Below are positions 1-12,649 of a stretch of 64,000 nt of DNA, piece after piece. The DNA is taken from NCBI RefSeq assembly GCF_028769735.1, contig NC_088170.1, positions 51,369,585-51,433,584 on the forward strand. The letters run 5' to 3'. Position 1 is the first letter of the stretch. Each line of letters opens with the position of its first letter. Origin of the DNA: Zonotrichia leucophrys gambelii. Taxonomy: Eukaryota; Chordata; Aves; Passeriformes; Passerellidae. The notes beneath the pieces were generated by a model, which worked only from the letters and a program-made list of their open reading frames with translations, did no database searches and had not been told where the DNA came from. The position numbers and the translations under genes are program-made.

Positions 1-2899
1 TAAGTGGCTCTGGTAACACGATTGTCACTCACCATACTTCAAAGGACACATGCTAACCCACAGTTTTGTGCAAAAATATAAAGAACTCCTAAACTGAAAG
101 AGATACTTGGAGAGTTCTTCCAGCCAGTATAGGTCTTTTATAACTCAGAATGATTTAGAGAACAAAAAATGCAAATCTGCATATATGGAGAGCTATTAGA
201 TGTTCTACAAACAGCAGTAAACAGGGGTTTAAAGCCACGATGGACACATGGTTTTAAAAAATGTTTTACAGATATGTTGTTTTTTGCTGCAGAATGAAAA
301 TTTAATCTTGCAATTTGCATGTTAAGTGGATCTGCTGGTACATTACATGGAACAATTTATTGTAGCTTGTTCTCTCAGAAGCAAAAAAGATAAACACAAG
401 AAGCACATGTTGGTTCTTCCTTAAATTTAAATGATAATTCATTAAGGCATTTTACATTCTAGAGTTACCAGCAGATGTGTGTTTCACACATCTTCTGAGA
501 GTCACAGTGTACAGCTGAGGCTCCTTACTAACATGGGAGTTGTTTAAGAGTTAATTGGAGAAGCTGGAGACTGCTACCAATGCAACAGCACTCTACTCCT
601 TCATGGAGGCTCCAATGAAGTTTTAGTTCTGCTTCAGAAGTGGAATTCAGAAGTCAAGGACAGAACATAAGGAATACTTTATTTAAAATTATCTAATTTG
701 AAAACTAAATTTTCTCAAAAAGCAAAGCAATGTAAAAAGTGATAGTCTCTACTACTGCTAGTCAAAGTATAGAGTAGAAATAGAGGTTTAATTAAAACAC
801 TTGTGTGGAAAAGATGTCCAAAAAATTTAATTTCCTTCTTAAGGCAGGCAGCTTTTCTGCTTCTGAAAAGTCTTATGACATCAATAACAAAAATATGTCA
901 ACTATACTTTCAGAAATAAAGGGAAATACAGAATGGTCTTATACTTGGCATTATAAGAATTTTTTAACAGCTTTTTGTAGTATTTAAATTTTAATTTGAG
1001 AACTCTAATGGAAAATTTCTTTGTTTCTTCAAAAATAGTGTCTGTAGTCCTTTCTTGTATAGTAGTGTGATCAAAATTTGGATTAGAACCAAGGGTATAT
1101 AAAATGACATTTTAGGAAGCAAATGGGAAGTTCTCCCGTCATTGCTTTACTGTCTAAAGAAGGAAAGATATTCAGTTGTTACATTGACCAGTTGCTGCAT
1201 TATCTCTGCAATACTCAAGGAAGTTCAATGACAAATGACAGGAAAATCAATATGGTTCTGTACAATTGCTATTTTGTAGAGAAAGGCAGTCTTATTTGTT
1301 TTTCTAAAACAGTCTGGAAGCTATGTTAAAAAGAAATGATCTTGACATTCTTAATAATGTTTAAAATATCCTGCGTGCATAGGTCCTGTGTAGCAATCTC
1401 TGATGCCTTGACTTGGTTCCTTTTTCCTGTGGAATCCATGCCTCACTCATTGCACAGGACAATGTCAAGTTTGTGAAAGAAACAAGGTTGTACAGGACAG
1501 GGGCATAGCATCTTTCCTAACATAAGATGGCAGGAAGTAAGTGGAAAAAAATCTGCAATGAGAGAAAACTGCTCTGGCAGAGAAGAGTGATTTGCTAATT
1601 TGGACACTCTAATGCCCCTGGTCAAATCACTTCTGTCACTGTTTTATGAAATTTCCTTGTAATCTGGGCAAGGATAGAGGATTTTTTTGCCTGCATGCTC
1701 ATCAAAAGCACATTCTTTCATTACATTGCAAAATCTGGAGTATTTTAAAAATATTTTGAAGACTGTGTGTCCCCTGACCTATCAGAACACAAGCATCTTA
1801 AATTGAATAATGCTAGTTACAGTAATGACTCTCTGCTCCAGTGATTATAACACCACCATCTCACACCAAAGGTGACAGACAAAATCAATACTGATCATTC
1901 AGAAAATACATAGTGGCAAATATCAAAAGCTTACATAAAGTTAATAGTCCTGTTGTAATAACAGATCATAATTAATATGGCTTTAAAAAATGAAATAAAA
2001 TTTTAAGGAGTTGCATATTCTGTGCTAATTCTGTAAGCATCACTCAGTTGTTACAGAGGTAGTTTTAAAAGAAAAATTATCTATATTATGCTATATACAG
2101 TATAATAATAACAAAATAATATACATAATATGTCATTCATATTTAATTAAAACTGAAACATAAAAATTTGTAACAAAAAGTGGAATTTATGTAACAGAGG
2201 GAGACTTGGTTGAGGTAGTTTGACGTCAGTATAAAACTTGAAGTGTTCCTAACAGGTATAAACTAAAATGTCAGTGAAGCCACTGGGGAAAAAACAGTTC
2301 TATTGATCTTATACAACAACAACAACAACACATAATTAGGGCAGCGCTCTGCAGTACTGTCTGCCTTTCTTTAACTACCTTGGAATCTGTAATTTGAGTC
2401 TTTGTCTTATCACAAGTGTAATTTGTGAATTAATGTGCTGCATGTTTTATTCTGATAACTTAATCCATTTTACAGATTATAGTTGTTTGAAGACAAAAGA
2501 AGCAGTTTTGCTGGATTGATTCTCAGAAAGTTTAAGCCAAGACTTATTCATAATGTTTCCAACTACTTGTATAGCAAAAGAACAAAAAGCTAGTCTATTT
2601 CTGCTGAAATAAAAGAACTAGTAATTGCTGAGCCTCAATATCTCATTGCAGTACTGTGTTCGTGGTTGGTTTCATCCTTAAATTCAGAAGAAATAATGTG
2701 GTTTTGCTAATATGAAGGGGGGAAATGAAGTAGGCCAGGACAGTATTGCCAGAATGAAGTTTGCCTTATTTATGGAGAAATTATTTTGACTTCTCAGTAG
2801 GATCTTACATGAATAAGGCAAGATTGAGTTCAGAGTTGAAACAAATAAGGGTTTCCAATCAATTAGTATTGGACAGATTAAGGCATTATAAGGCTAATA
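1..2899. other. Unique A+T-rich noncoding sequence
   Basis: No gene or interspersed repeat is recognised here. All open frames are short (under about 80 codons) and none resembles a known protein. A short (CAA)5 run lies at 2314-2330. An isolated cAMP-response-element palindrome (TGACGTCA) at 2221-2228 is followed almost at once by a TATA-like motif at 2230-2236; nothing coding follows it. Confidence 0.6.
2314..2330. repeat. (CAA)n microsatellite
   Basis: About five and a half perfect CAA triplets. Short enough to be stable, but a possible length polymorphism. Confidence 0.85.
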
Positions 2900-3370
2900 G
2901 AAGACTCCCAAAATGCCCTGTGATCCACAACGTTACATCACTCACTGTGAAACCCCCCACCCCAGGGGAGATACCTGGGCAAATATAAACCTGAGCATAT
3001 AAAGACCCCGTAGATTTGATAATCCAAGGATTTCTTCCACCACTTCTTTGGAACTTCCCCCACCGCCCAATGGATCTGGTCTGTGACCACCACCTCAACC
3101 AAGATTGCACAAGTCTCACTGCCAGGCCTATAGGTGGTGAGATCTTCACACTCTTGTTCTTTCCCTTTCCTTCTTGTCCCTTGTGCATGTCCTTTTGTTC
3201 TGTTTTGCTTTCATGTTGTTGTTACTATAGATAAAAATAACCAAAATGGTTACATACCTGTTTTCCTCTCAACCAAGTTGTTCTGTATTAAACCCTAGTA
3301 ACAGCAACCTGCATTACCCTCACCTTCTGTGGGGTGGTAATAACAACTTGCCCGTTTTAATTCTGAATGA
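2900..3370 (+). mobile_element. Putative solo LTR of an avian endogenous retrovirus (ERVL-like)
   Basis: The block is richer in C and G than its surroundings and is organised like an LTR. A TATA-type box (TATAAA, 2998-3003) is followed by a pyrimidine-rich stretch, an ATTAAA polyadenylation signal at 3287-3292, and a tail with GGGGTGGTAATAACAACTTG near 3337-3356. That order (promoter, leader, polyadenylation signal, short U5) is expected of an LTR read on the plus strand. The edges were not defined: no clear TG...CA ends or target-site duplication was found, so the coordinates are approximate. No gag, pol or env sequence lies beside it. The ERVL assignment is from general resemblance only. 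Confidence 0.5.
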
Positions 3371-4261
3371 TTATTTGAAGAAGATACATTTAAAGTGATA
3401 TTTTATGAAGAATTAGCAAATAAATTTCCGTGTTGCAAAAGAGGCCACTATAAAACTTGCACAAATGTCACTTCAGTCCAGAAATCCAAAATTTGGAGCA
3501 TATTGAAATTATTCACAGATCTGTGATGATATCTTTTGTACAGAATATTGCATTCAGAAAATGAGAGATTGTTTAAGAGTTACTTGAAAAGGGACAAGCT
3601 AATATTGCGGCAATGATCAGTAGGATCACTTTCTTTCTTATCTAATTTGATTATTTCCTGAATAAGCATACAAAAGAATCCAAGGAAAGGGAAAATAATG
3701 TAATTTTTTGTTTGTGTTTTCTATGAAACTTCCAGCTTCCAGGTCAGTCTGGCTTTGTTCAAAGCCAAGTGCTTTTTTTATGAAAGGTATTTTCTTGCTG
3801 GAAGAAAACATTCTTGGTACTAAAAACCAAAACTAAACACCAAACAAGAATTTGTCACATACACATCCAGGGTTTTGTATAATTTTTAAATAAGCCAGTT
3901 CCAAATTCAAATGGGTCATTCATTTCACAGTCCTTTGCCTCTGGAGAATACCTCTGAACAGCTTTGATTACTGTTAAGACTCCAGTGGAATAAAAGCACT
4001 AGGCCACTTTCAGTAAGGTCACATCCTGCATATGTTTACACTATCACTTTTTTTTTCTGAATGTTTAAGACCATTTTCAGAGGAACATGCTAAAAAGGCT
4101 GGGTTTCTGCATGGAAACTGCTTTTATGTCTTCTGTGATCCTTACCATCTTTTTCAAAGGCATTCCCAGAAGAAGGCTGAATCTTAGCTGCCATTAAAGA
4201 GAGAGTTTCCATATGTGCTCTTTCTCTGTACCCTAAATCTTCTTTTTCCCCCTAAGGGAGT
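3371..4261. other. Unique A+T-rich noncoding sequence
   Basis: Nothing recognisable between two LTR-like blocks. No sustained open frame, and no internal retroviral sequence that would join the flanking blocks into one provirus. Confidence 0.55.
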
Positions 4262-4765
4262 ATGGCATTGCACACCACCTTTTATATATACACAGAGAGG
4301 AAAAAAAAATGTTCTATAGCACCAGTGATGGTTTCTGTTCCAGGGCACTCATCAGAAGGGCATTGGGCAGGGACTGTGCCACAGCACGTGCCACAGTCGA
4401 GACAGCCACAATACACAGAGTGTCATCATACAATTTCAGAAGGCTTTAAGCATTTGCCCAAATAGAAAAACACCATACTACCTCAAAAGGCTTCAAACAT
4501 CTGCGCATAGAGTGCAACATCAAATCACATCAGAAGGCTTTAAGTGTTTGCCCTTCTGGTTCTTTAGCCCAACCTTTTATTCCCCTCATGTTGATGCCCT
4601 GCCCTGTGTGCCCTCTGTTCCCTTTGGTGTTGGTCAGTGCCCAGGGCACTCCCTGGCCCATTGCTGTCAGTGCTGCTCACCTGCTGCTCACAGCTGTGCC
4701 CACTGGGGATGGGCTCAGCCCAGCCCCATCCCAATCACCACAAACTGTGTGCCTGCAGGACTGTT
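4262..4765 (+). mobile_element. Interspersed repeat, probably an LTR, with three 47-bp direct repeats
   Basis: The segment opens with a TATA-like run (TTTATATATACAC near 4281-4293), carries three imperfect copies of a 47-bp unit (starting at 4437, 4484 and 4531), then changes into a C+G-rich half (about 4600-4760) with repeated CTGCTCAC/CAGTGCC wording. This composition break and the internal direct repeats fit a retroviral LTR or a nonautonomous derivative better than unique DNA. Ends and target-site duplication could not be placed. Two overlapping open frames (4512-4820 and 4588-4857) fall in the C+G-rich half; they look like products of biased composition, not genes. Confidence 0.5.
4437..4577. 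repeat. Three tandem imperfect 47-bp direct repeats
   Basis: Copies start at 4437, 4484 and 4531, an exact 47-bp spacing. Each begins with a variant of CAGAAGGCTTTAAGCATTTG followed by C/G plus CCC or CGC. Copy 2 is the most diverged (CAAAAGGCTTCAAACATCTG). Copy 3 matches only over about its first 25 bases before the sequence changes. Repeats of this size in an LTR commonly lie in the enhancer region. Confidence 0.75.
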
Positions 4766-7732
4766 CCCTATTTATTTTGAGTTGTTCTTTTATGTTCTTT
4801 GTTTTCTTTATGTTTTTTAGGATCATTTGCAAAGGTGTTCTGTCAAAAGTTGAATAGAAAGAGAAGAAATATTATTAAAAATTCAGTTCATCTGAAAAGA
4901 TGAAAGAAAAATTCTTAAGAAAAATTCTTCTATAACACTGAAGAAAATGCAAAGGAAGAAAAAGCATAATGCCAGAGGTCTGCTAGCTGATCTACAGCAG
5001 CTGCCATCAGACCCCAGACTTTACTGAACTTACGATTCCCTTTGGACCAGCCTGTCCTTACACAGTCCCTGAAAAAGTCTTGATACTGTGAAAATTTGTT
5101 TAAGGTTTAATTTAATTAATTTCTTTATTACCTGGCTTTGTTTGTTTTAATTCACATTTTGATTTTATCCACATTTTAATACACGTGACTGGCTAACCCA
5201 GAAAATGAAAACAGAACATTTGGATGATGCTGCTACAAATACTGTCTTCGATCAGTTGAAAGTGCAGAAGGGAGGTAATTTCCCTGTGCTTATAAGCAGT
5301 AATTTTACTGACACCTTTCCCTCTATGGGCCATTCACAGATGATTTCTTGTTAATGATTCTTTCATTTTCTCACATGCAGCCAATGAAGGTACATACTGA
5401 ACTGCTGCATGTCACTGTCTGCCAGACTGGGCTGCTCTAAGGGTATCTCTTGGCTGAGAGGCAAAGTGCCACAGGGCTGCAGGGCTGCCCTGCCCGTGAC
5501 TGCATCCAGGAGAGGAGCCAGTGTCTTGGAAGTGATGCTGCAGCAATGGGTACAAGAGATAAAGTTATCAGTTGGGATTAATTGCTGATGCTTACTTTCT
5601 CCACTTACTTACCTTTCACCTCATTTTTGCTCCTCATGCCTTCCCTAGAGTCTATTTCTAGCTTCTCATTTGGTGGAAAGAAAAAGTCTATTTGTCTATG
5701 CATCTCAATATCCTTGAGCTGTTTTTGTTCATGATTGTAGTCTCATTGATTTAATTTTTAATTGTTTTTGGAGCATGCTTATTTACACATCAAGCTTTGT
5801 TGCGGTTGAATTGCTGCAATGAAGTTACTGGTAGAATGAGAATAACTTCAAGTGACTTTCTAATTTCTTTACTAAATAAGAAACTGCTATTGATTACATG
5901 TAATAGCATGCAATTTCCTTTACATGTTCATAGCCTCTGTGCATCTTTTTCTTCTGCAGTTCAAGTGGATGAACTAAATGTCAGTGGTCAGTGAAATAAT
6001 ATTTTTCACATTTATATATATATATATACATACCTTAAAAATAGATAGAATATACAGTTACTTTTTGTTTTGTTTAGAAATCTCTCTGTCATTTAACTTC
6101 TCTCTGTCCAGGTGTTCTGTACTCTGACATAATAGTGGTAAAGAAGACTGATATCTGTTTTAAATTGTATTTTTATTACTGCTGTTTCTCTTTTAAAGAA
6201 AATTGAATAAATTAAAAAAAAAATTCAACAAAGAAAAATATATGCTCTCAAAGAAATTTATTAAAATTACATGGTTTCTGATCTTAACAGAGAATTTTAT
6301 AGGATTACTCTGACAGAAAAGGATATGCACTATTTGAAAAATTGTTTTGGAACTTCACTTTTCTTACCTAATTGTTTGCATTATCCAGGAAGAATGTTCA
6401 TGCATATGTAAATGGGTTTTACAGTCTTTATAACCATGAAGGGTATCTTATAGTATAATAAAAAAACCCAGTTCCTTTTTCTAGAATATATGACCAAGTT
6501 TCTCATAAAAACCAAAGTGAAATAAAAGATAAAATGATCGACCAATGAGAAGAATTTTATAGAAGCAAAATAGTGCTTTAGCGTGTTATACTGAATATGT
6601 TTGTACTTAGTAAAATGCAAGTTTTCCTGTTTACAGGAAATTTTCAAGACTTCAGAATGTTTTGTTCTCTGCATAAGAAATAATGACTACAATTTTGACT
6701 TTCCATAAGTAAATCTGAAATGAAAAAATGGAACTGCCTTGAATACTTAAAAGGCTTTATCTGGCCTCACAACATAAAAAAAGGTTTTTTAAAATAAAAA
6801 AAATATCTTGCAGTATGCATACAGATTTGTGTAAAATATATCAATTAAAAATATTTTTCAAATTTTGTCATTTAAAATTTGAGTCAAAAATTTAATGGAA
6901 ATAGTCTTTCTTCTGAGAAACTTTTATTAATAATAGAGCATTTCTAACATAAGGAGAAGCTGCTAACAGCAGGACCAGACACATAATACTTGCAAGGATC
7001 TCTGTTGATATTGTAATTCACAAATCATTTGGCAGATGCACAGAAATCCTTGTACTTGTGTGCCTCTCTCTTAGGATAGCCTATTTCTCCTCCCTGTCTT
7101 TTTCTACATGGCATGTTGTGGAGCATTGCTATTACATATCTGAAGAGCTAGAGCAAGATTGACTAGAAAATGACAAATACACTGAGTAATATTTGATTCC
7201 TATTATTTTGCTGGGGAAAATGAGTGTTCCAGTGCGCCAATAATTTATGGGTTATTTTCTGATACTGACACTTATTTTTAGTTAAAATAAAAACCACCTA
7301 TTTTTTGTTTTTGTAATACTGTTTTATTCCTAATAAACACTTATGCATATAACAGTCTTGCTCACAGGGCAAACCTGAAAACAGTGTTTCTGTGATCAGC
7401 ATGGCTGGAGAAATGTTCTGTATTTTTCCAAATGCTTATACAATTATCGTTATGGACTCCCAGATTTTTTTTTCTTATTTCAGTGATTCAGTATTCATGT
7501 CATCTAGACTTCTTCTGCTTTTACTTTCTTTTAAAATATGAAATACATTGAAGTCCAACATTCAGAGTCTATGATGTGGTGTCTTAAATCTTCTGAATCA
7601 GATTTTTTCATCTGATGGCAAATTTTCTTCCAAGGCTCAATTTAAATACCTCCTGCGTGGCGTAGGCAGGGTTGATGCAGGGTTGCTAGGTGGAAATTTC
7701 AGAGGAATACCACAATAAATCAGTGTCACATA
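4766..7732. other. Unique A+T-rich noncoding sequence
   Basis: No gene recognised. A (TA)8 run is at 6013-6028. A good 3' splice-site-like sequence (TTTTTCTTCTGCAG, ending 5959) is followed by a ten-codon open stretch to a stop at 5992-5994 and an AATAAA at 6206-6211. This could be a noncoding or terminal exon but is just as likely chance. A C+G-richer patch at about 5420-5560 has no recognised identity. Confidence 0.5.
6013..6028. repeat. (TA)8 microsatellite
   Basis: Eight uninterrupted TA dinucleotides, a likely polymorphic site. Confidence 0.85.
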
Positions 7733-7905
7733 TCATAGAATTGTGGAATCATTGAGGGTGAAAAACAGACACAGAGTCCAACCTTTAACCCATCACTGAC
7801 AAGTTCACCACTAAACCGTGTCCATAAGCATGAATGTTTGAAATACCTTCAGGGACAGTGACTAAATCACTTCACTAGGAAACCTGTGATGATGCTTAAC
7901 AGCAT
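7733..7905 (-). mobile_element. CR1 LINE fragment, 3' end
   Basis: The plus strand starts with ATCATAGAATTGTGGAATCA, the reverse complement of the CR1 3' terminus. It continues with the typical reverse-strand wording of the CR1 3' untranslated region (GAGTCCAACCTTTAACCCA, then CACCACTAAACCGTGTCC). The element therefore runs on the minus strand. It is 5'-truncated, as most avian CR1 copies are. Its last ~105 bases (7801-7905) are repeated at about 85% identity by the start of the next CR1 at 8385, so the two copies partly overlap in element coordinates. Confidence 0.85.
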
Positions 7906-8384
7906 TAGAAATAGAAAACACATTAAGAAGTAGAAAAGTGAGGACAACTAGAACAATGGTCTGTATATGTAGAACAATGCTTGTCTAAAATAACTCCCTA
8001 AGCTGCAAAAAAGTATATCTAGTGAGATATTAGGAAGTTCTAAGCTTAATAATGGAGCTCTGTGCATTGTGTTTTAAGGCTTACAAGCAGGTGTTGTATT
8101 CTAAATAAGCAGGCATTGTTTTAACTGGAGGTACATGTGCTTATAGTGGTTGGATTGAACTACTGTCAATATGCTTTTGCCTTGTGTGATTGGGCAAAAA
8201 AACTTAAAAAGTAAGTTGTAACATTAAGTTCTTGGTCTGCTGCCTGGGATGTGAGCTGATGGCATCTTCCCATTGTCATAACCATGTAATGGGACTGGTG
8301 CTGGAAAATAGAACAGCTCAAGACACGATCCTCAGCAGTCCTGTCCTGTTTGTGATTTGTACATAGCCCCTGGCTGTCAATAAA
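7906..8384. other. Spacer between two CR1 fragments
   Basis: About 480 bases of non-CR1 sequence between the two CR1 pieces. It ends with an AATAAA-containing motif (GTCAATAAA, 8377-8384) exactly where CR1 sequence resumes. It might be an inserted element such as a degraded LTR, but no TG...CA ends or conventional target-site duplication were seen. Confidence 0.4.
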
Positions 8385-9445
8385 GTTCACCACTAAACCA
8401 TGTCCATAAACATGAATGTTCAAAATACCTCCATGGACAGTGACTAAGTCACTTCCCTAAGGAGCCTGCTCTAATGCTTGACAATCCTTTCCATGAAGAA
8501 ATTTTTCCTAGTATCCATTCTTATCTTCCCCTAGCACTACTTGAGCACAACCCTTGTCTTGTCATTACCTGGGAGAAGAAACAAACCCTTACTTGGCCAC
8601 AATCTTCTTTCAGGTAGTTGTGGACAGCTCCAATAAGAGCTAAAAAATCCCAGCTCCCTCTGACACTTCTCATAGTACTTGCTAAGAACTTGACTGCTCA
8701 TCAGCTTTGTTGCCCTTGTCTGGACAAATTCCAATGCCTCAATGCCTTTCTTGTTCTCACATTTGTAACTTCCAGTCAATTGACACCTCTGCAGTTAGCC
8801 ATAAGTGCTGGTAAATGGTGGAGACTGGTGTGAAGAGCAATTCCCCAGCTTCCTCAGGGACCTTGAGTGGATCATGTCTTGGTGCACAGATTTGTCTGTG
8901 TGGAAGTGGTGCAGTAAGTCTCTGACCATTTCCTTTGGATGACTACAGTTTCATTCTGCTCCCCATTCATCTCCCAGCTCAATGGGTTGGGTACCCTGCA
9001 AAAATCTGTTGACTATTAAATACTGAGACGAAGTCCTGAAGTACCTCAGCCTTTTCTTGTCCTTTGTCGATGTTTCTCCTCACATCCAATAAAGAATGGA
9101 GATTTTCCTTAGGCTTATTTTTGCTATTCATGAATTTATAGAAATATTTTTATTATCTTTTACAACAATAGCCAGATTAAGATCTAGTTTGGCTTTGGCC
9201 CTTTTAATTTTCTTTGTGCACAACCTCCCATCACCCCTGTAGTTCTCCTAAATCACTTATCAGACCCCTTTTTTAAAAGTCCATTAGGTCTCCCTGTTGT
9301 GTGAAGTTTCAGACAAAGCTCTTTTCACCCAGGCCAATTCTCTTCTCCAATGGGTAGACTTTTGGCACATGGGGATGTCCTGCACTTCTTTAAGCACATC
9401 AAGCCTTCCTGAACCCGTTTGCCCTTCAGGGCTCCATATATGCTA
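8385..9445 (-). pseudogene. CR1 LINE, internally deleted ORF2 remnant
   Basis: Minus-strand CR1 with two recognisable parts of ORF2 (endonuclease/reverse transcriptase). Reading down from 9445, the linker between endonuclease and RT is readable despite stops and shifts: the peptide KGKRVQEG near 9415, and KPKENLHSLLDVRRNID near 9080-9130, where intact CR1 has a closely similar stretch. It runs into the start of the RT domain (about 8860-8880). The RT core is then missing, and the sequence resumes at about 8780 with the C-terminal part, IEALEFVQTRATKLM..., followed by RELGFF (frame 8537-8779). The 3' untranslated region follows down to 8385, without the terminal repeat. Stop codons, frameshifts and loss of the RT core make it a dead fossil copy. 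CR1 copies itself by target-primed reverse transcription; this one cannot. Confidence 0.88.
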
Positions 9446-12400
9446 AAATATAATCTCTTTGCTCCTTTTGAAAATAATAAACTACACATCCAAGGTGATA
9501 TTTTATTTTGTTTTATTATAATTGATATAAAATATTTTTGTGTAAAACTATTTTCTGTATGATAATACTATCATACAGGCTATCAAGACATAAACATATA
9601 TGCAAAACCTGCTACATTCCTAAAAGGTAGGTTATAAGATCAGAATAAAAGTGCAATCTTATTCTTTATCATTGGCATCAGCTTCATATTCTGTAAAATA
9701 AATCAGAATCTGGCAACTTATCTAAAACAGAAAAGTGAAATTGAATACTAATGTCTGTTATTTTTCTCCTGAGAATATGTTTTCAGGCATTGAATATAGT
9801 TGTATTTGTGTATGTGTACACTTTTGAAACTGGACAAGAATGTTATAAAGTAACTTAATTTTTCATTTCTTATCTCTAACAGAAAAATATTATGGTTTTG
9901 ACTTTTCTGTCATATCATGAAAGACATGATGGAATTATTGCAATTATAAAGGCAATTTGGCAAAGAGCATCTAAAAGAGCAGATGAAATTCTAGGCTATA
10001 TCATTCAAGCTATTTCCAGTAGACAAATGGAGATGTGATTAAATTGTGATTGTGCAAGCTTCAGTTGGAATACATATTCTTTTGAGCAAAACAAAAATGA
10101 CATCAACTGCAAGGGAAATTACTATATTAATAGCATTGGAAAACTTATCAAATGAAAAGAAACTGAAAAAACTTTGGCTTATCTAGCCTTTCTAAAGGAG
10201 CTTTCCCTTCAAAACCATGAAAGTAAATGTCAAGACATCAAAAATTCAAAAGAGGTGTATTGGTTATTATAAATAGAATCCTCACACTGAAAAAAAAAGT
10301 AAATATTGTAGCCTGAAAGTTAGAAAAAAAGGGTTCTAGGTCCTAGAAAAGTAAAACTACCATATCAGTCCAACAACAGGAGGGAAAATTAGAACTCTCT
10401 GCAGTACTTAGCTTCTTAAATGTACATTTATATAACATGGTTTTCTGTCATAATAGGTACCTATGAACAGCAATACAAGAGGACAAGTCAATTCTATGCC
10501 CTATGTTCCAAATCTGAAACTGCAAACAAGTGTATCTATTATTGCCTGTTACAGCCCATCAGCTGCAGGTTCATAAAAATATGTCTCTTAGAAGAGACAT
10601 GCTGCAGTTTGGAATGACAAATTTTTACTGCAGTCTTGAGCAGTGGGAGTGAATTTCACAGTACTTGAAAGAAATTAGGCATATTTGAAGGAAAGAAATT
10701 GATCTAGGATAAAAATCTGTTAAAATCTGTTTGGGTGGTATAAAATTAACACTATATAATACAGAGACTCTCTAGCAGATTTCAATAGCAGCTATACTGA
10801 TCTGTTCTAGTCCAACTTTTCTATTAAATAAATTCAATATACTTTCTAAAACCCATTAATTAAGTTATTACAAATGAATCTCACCATCTTTATCAAAATG
10901 AAAGCATTTTTAAAATATGTTAATTTTTTGTTGAATTTTCTTATGTACTTTTCATGTTTTTCAGGGAGGAGGTTACTTCTTAATACCTTTTGTAGTTATT
11001 TAATATGCTTGCTTTCATTCTTTAAATCCACTGTAGACTTATAAAAACTTTGACTGAAATTTTGCATTTTGAGGGGCATAGAATCCATTCTGTCTTGATG
11101 GTGGCTCATTAAAAAATTCCAGAAAGTAATTCATTATTAGATCATTTGATACAACTTAATAATATTTTGGTTAAAATAATTTGAAAAAAAAATCTATTTA
11201 GCATCAGATCTGAATAAAAGTCCCTTAAGTGCACAAAACTTTAAAAGAATACCACATAGGAAAATAAATTGTAAGGGTTTATTTGTTTAAAAATCTTCCT
11301 AGGTTTATAAATTCAAGGGAAGTATATACATTTAAATTAACAACACTGAAATAGAACCATCTTTTAAAGGCAATATCTGAATAGGAAAATAAAACAAAAA
11401 AAATTCCTAGATTTGAGAGGTAGACAGAGAAATAAATGAAGGTACAGATAGATAATGATCGATTTGAGTTGCTGAAATTCAGTCTCATTTCTGTCTGTAT
11501 GCTAAAGACAGCTGGCGGAAGGTATAAGCTTTTTCAGTGCACAGTTTGATTTTGCTTCCTTACTTTGCTTTCTTGGCAAAATACTTTATAGCAATAAAGC
11601 TGCTCAATAATAACATCAAGCATGCTTCACAAGTGGTTTTCTTGCAATATAGATATTTATCAAAGAATTTCAGATGGGAAAATATACCAAATGGGATTTC
11701 TTCTTCATTATAAAATTATCCCAATCTTAGCATTTTGCAATCACATCATTATGATTGTAGAACACACAGGAAAATCAAGTGTAGCTATTATGATAGCAAT
11801 CTTTACTAACATTAGCTGTTCAAACCCAAAAATTCATGGATTGTCTCGCTATGTAAGAAACACTTTTATGGAAACATTTACTGTAGTAAATTATTAGACA
11901 GAATTTCTCCTTACTACCTGTTCAATTTGATAAAAATACATTCAGCAGAGGTAGCTGCTGAGACTCCTTTACTCCTTACAGCTGCTGTTAAATTTAACAT
12001 TTCAGGTTTGCTAGAAGCAAAATCTTCTAGATGTGAATAAATGTATCATGGTGCCAAATTTTCCTCTTTCTCCTGTGGATTTATATTATAACCATGCAAT
12101 TTCAAGCCTCTACAGCTACCACGATCAGTCCTGTAGAAAACAGTATCGCACAGATTGGCACTCAGATATCTATGCATCAAATGTCCCTTTACTGGTATAT
12201 ATAGTTTTGTACCTGCTTCCTTTGTACTCTCTACCTAGTAGTACTGGAATATCCAGCTTCTGGTAAGCTGAGAAAAAAAATAAATGCTTTCCCTACATTC
12301 TTTCTTTCTTTCTTTTTTTTTTTTTTTCTGTCATAGTTATCCAAACCTTTTCTTTTAAATGAAAAGGAATTGGTAAAGTCTGATTAGAAATAGCCTTTTG

Positions 12401-12649
12401 GAGTCTGAATTCACATTAACCTAATGCCTGGAAAATCACAATGTTCCTTGAAAATGTGAGATTTTAACACCATTCACTGTCTGAGGTAGCCAGAAATAGG
12501 TATGGATTTTCTGTAAACTTAAAAACCTTTTTGCTCACTTAGTCTGATCTGTAAGTTGGGCTGCCAATAAGTAACTACGTTATTTTAATAACAAGTTTCT
12601 GAGTCCAATACATGATGGAGAGGATCTAATCTTCTATACCTATAGAGAA
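9446..12649. other. Unique A+T-rich noncoding sequence
   Basis: No gene or repeat family recognised over about 3.2 kb. Open frames at 11622-11897 and 12033-12266 are short, A+T-driven and unlike any protein I know. A T-rich (TTTC)n/T-tract lies at 12298-12328. Confidence 0.55.
12298..12328. repeat. (TTTC)n and T-tract low-complexity sequence
   Basis: Three to four TTTC units grade into an uninterrupted run of about 16 T. Confidence 0.85.

Noticed and set aside
4512..4857. Two overlapping plus-strand frames of about 90-100 codons
   Set aside because: They fall in the C+G-rich half of an LTR-like repeat and overlap each other in different frames, as expected of composition bias.
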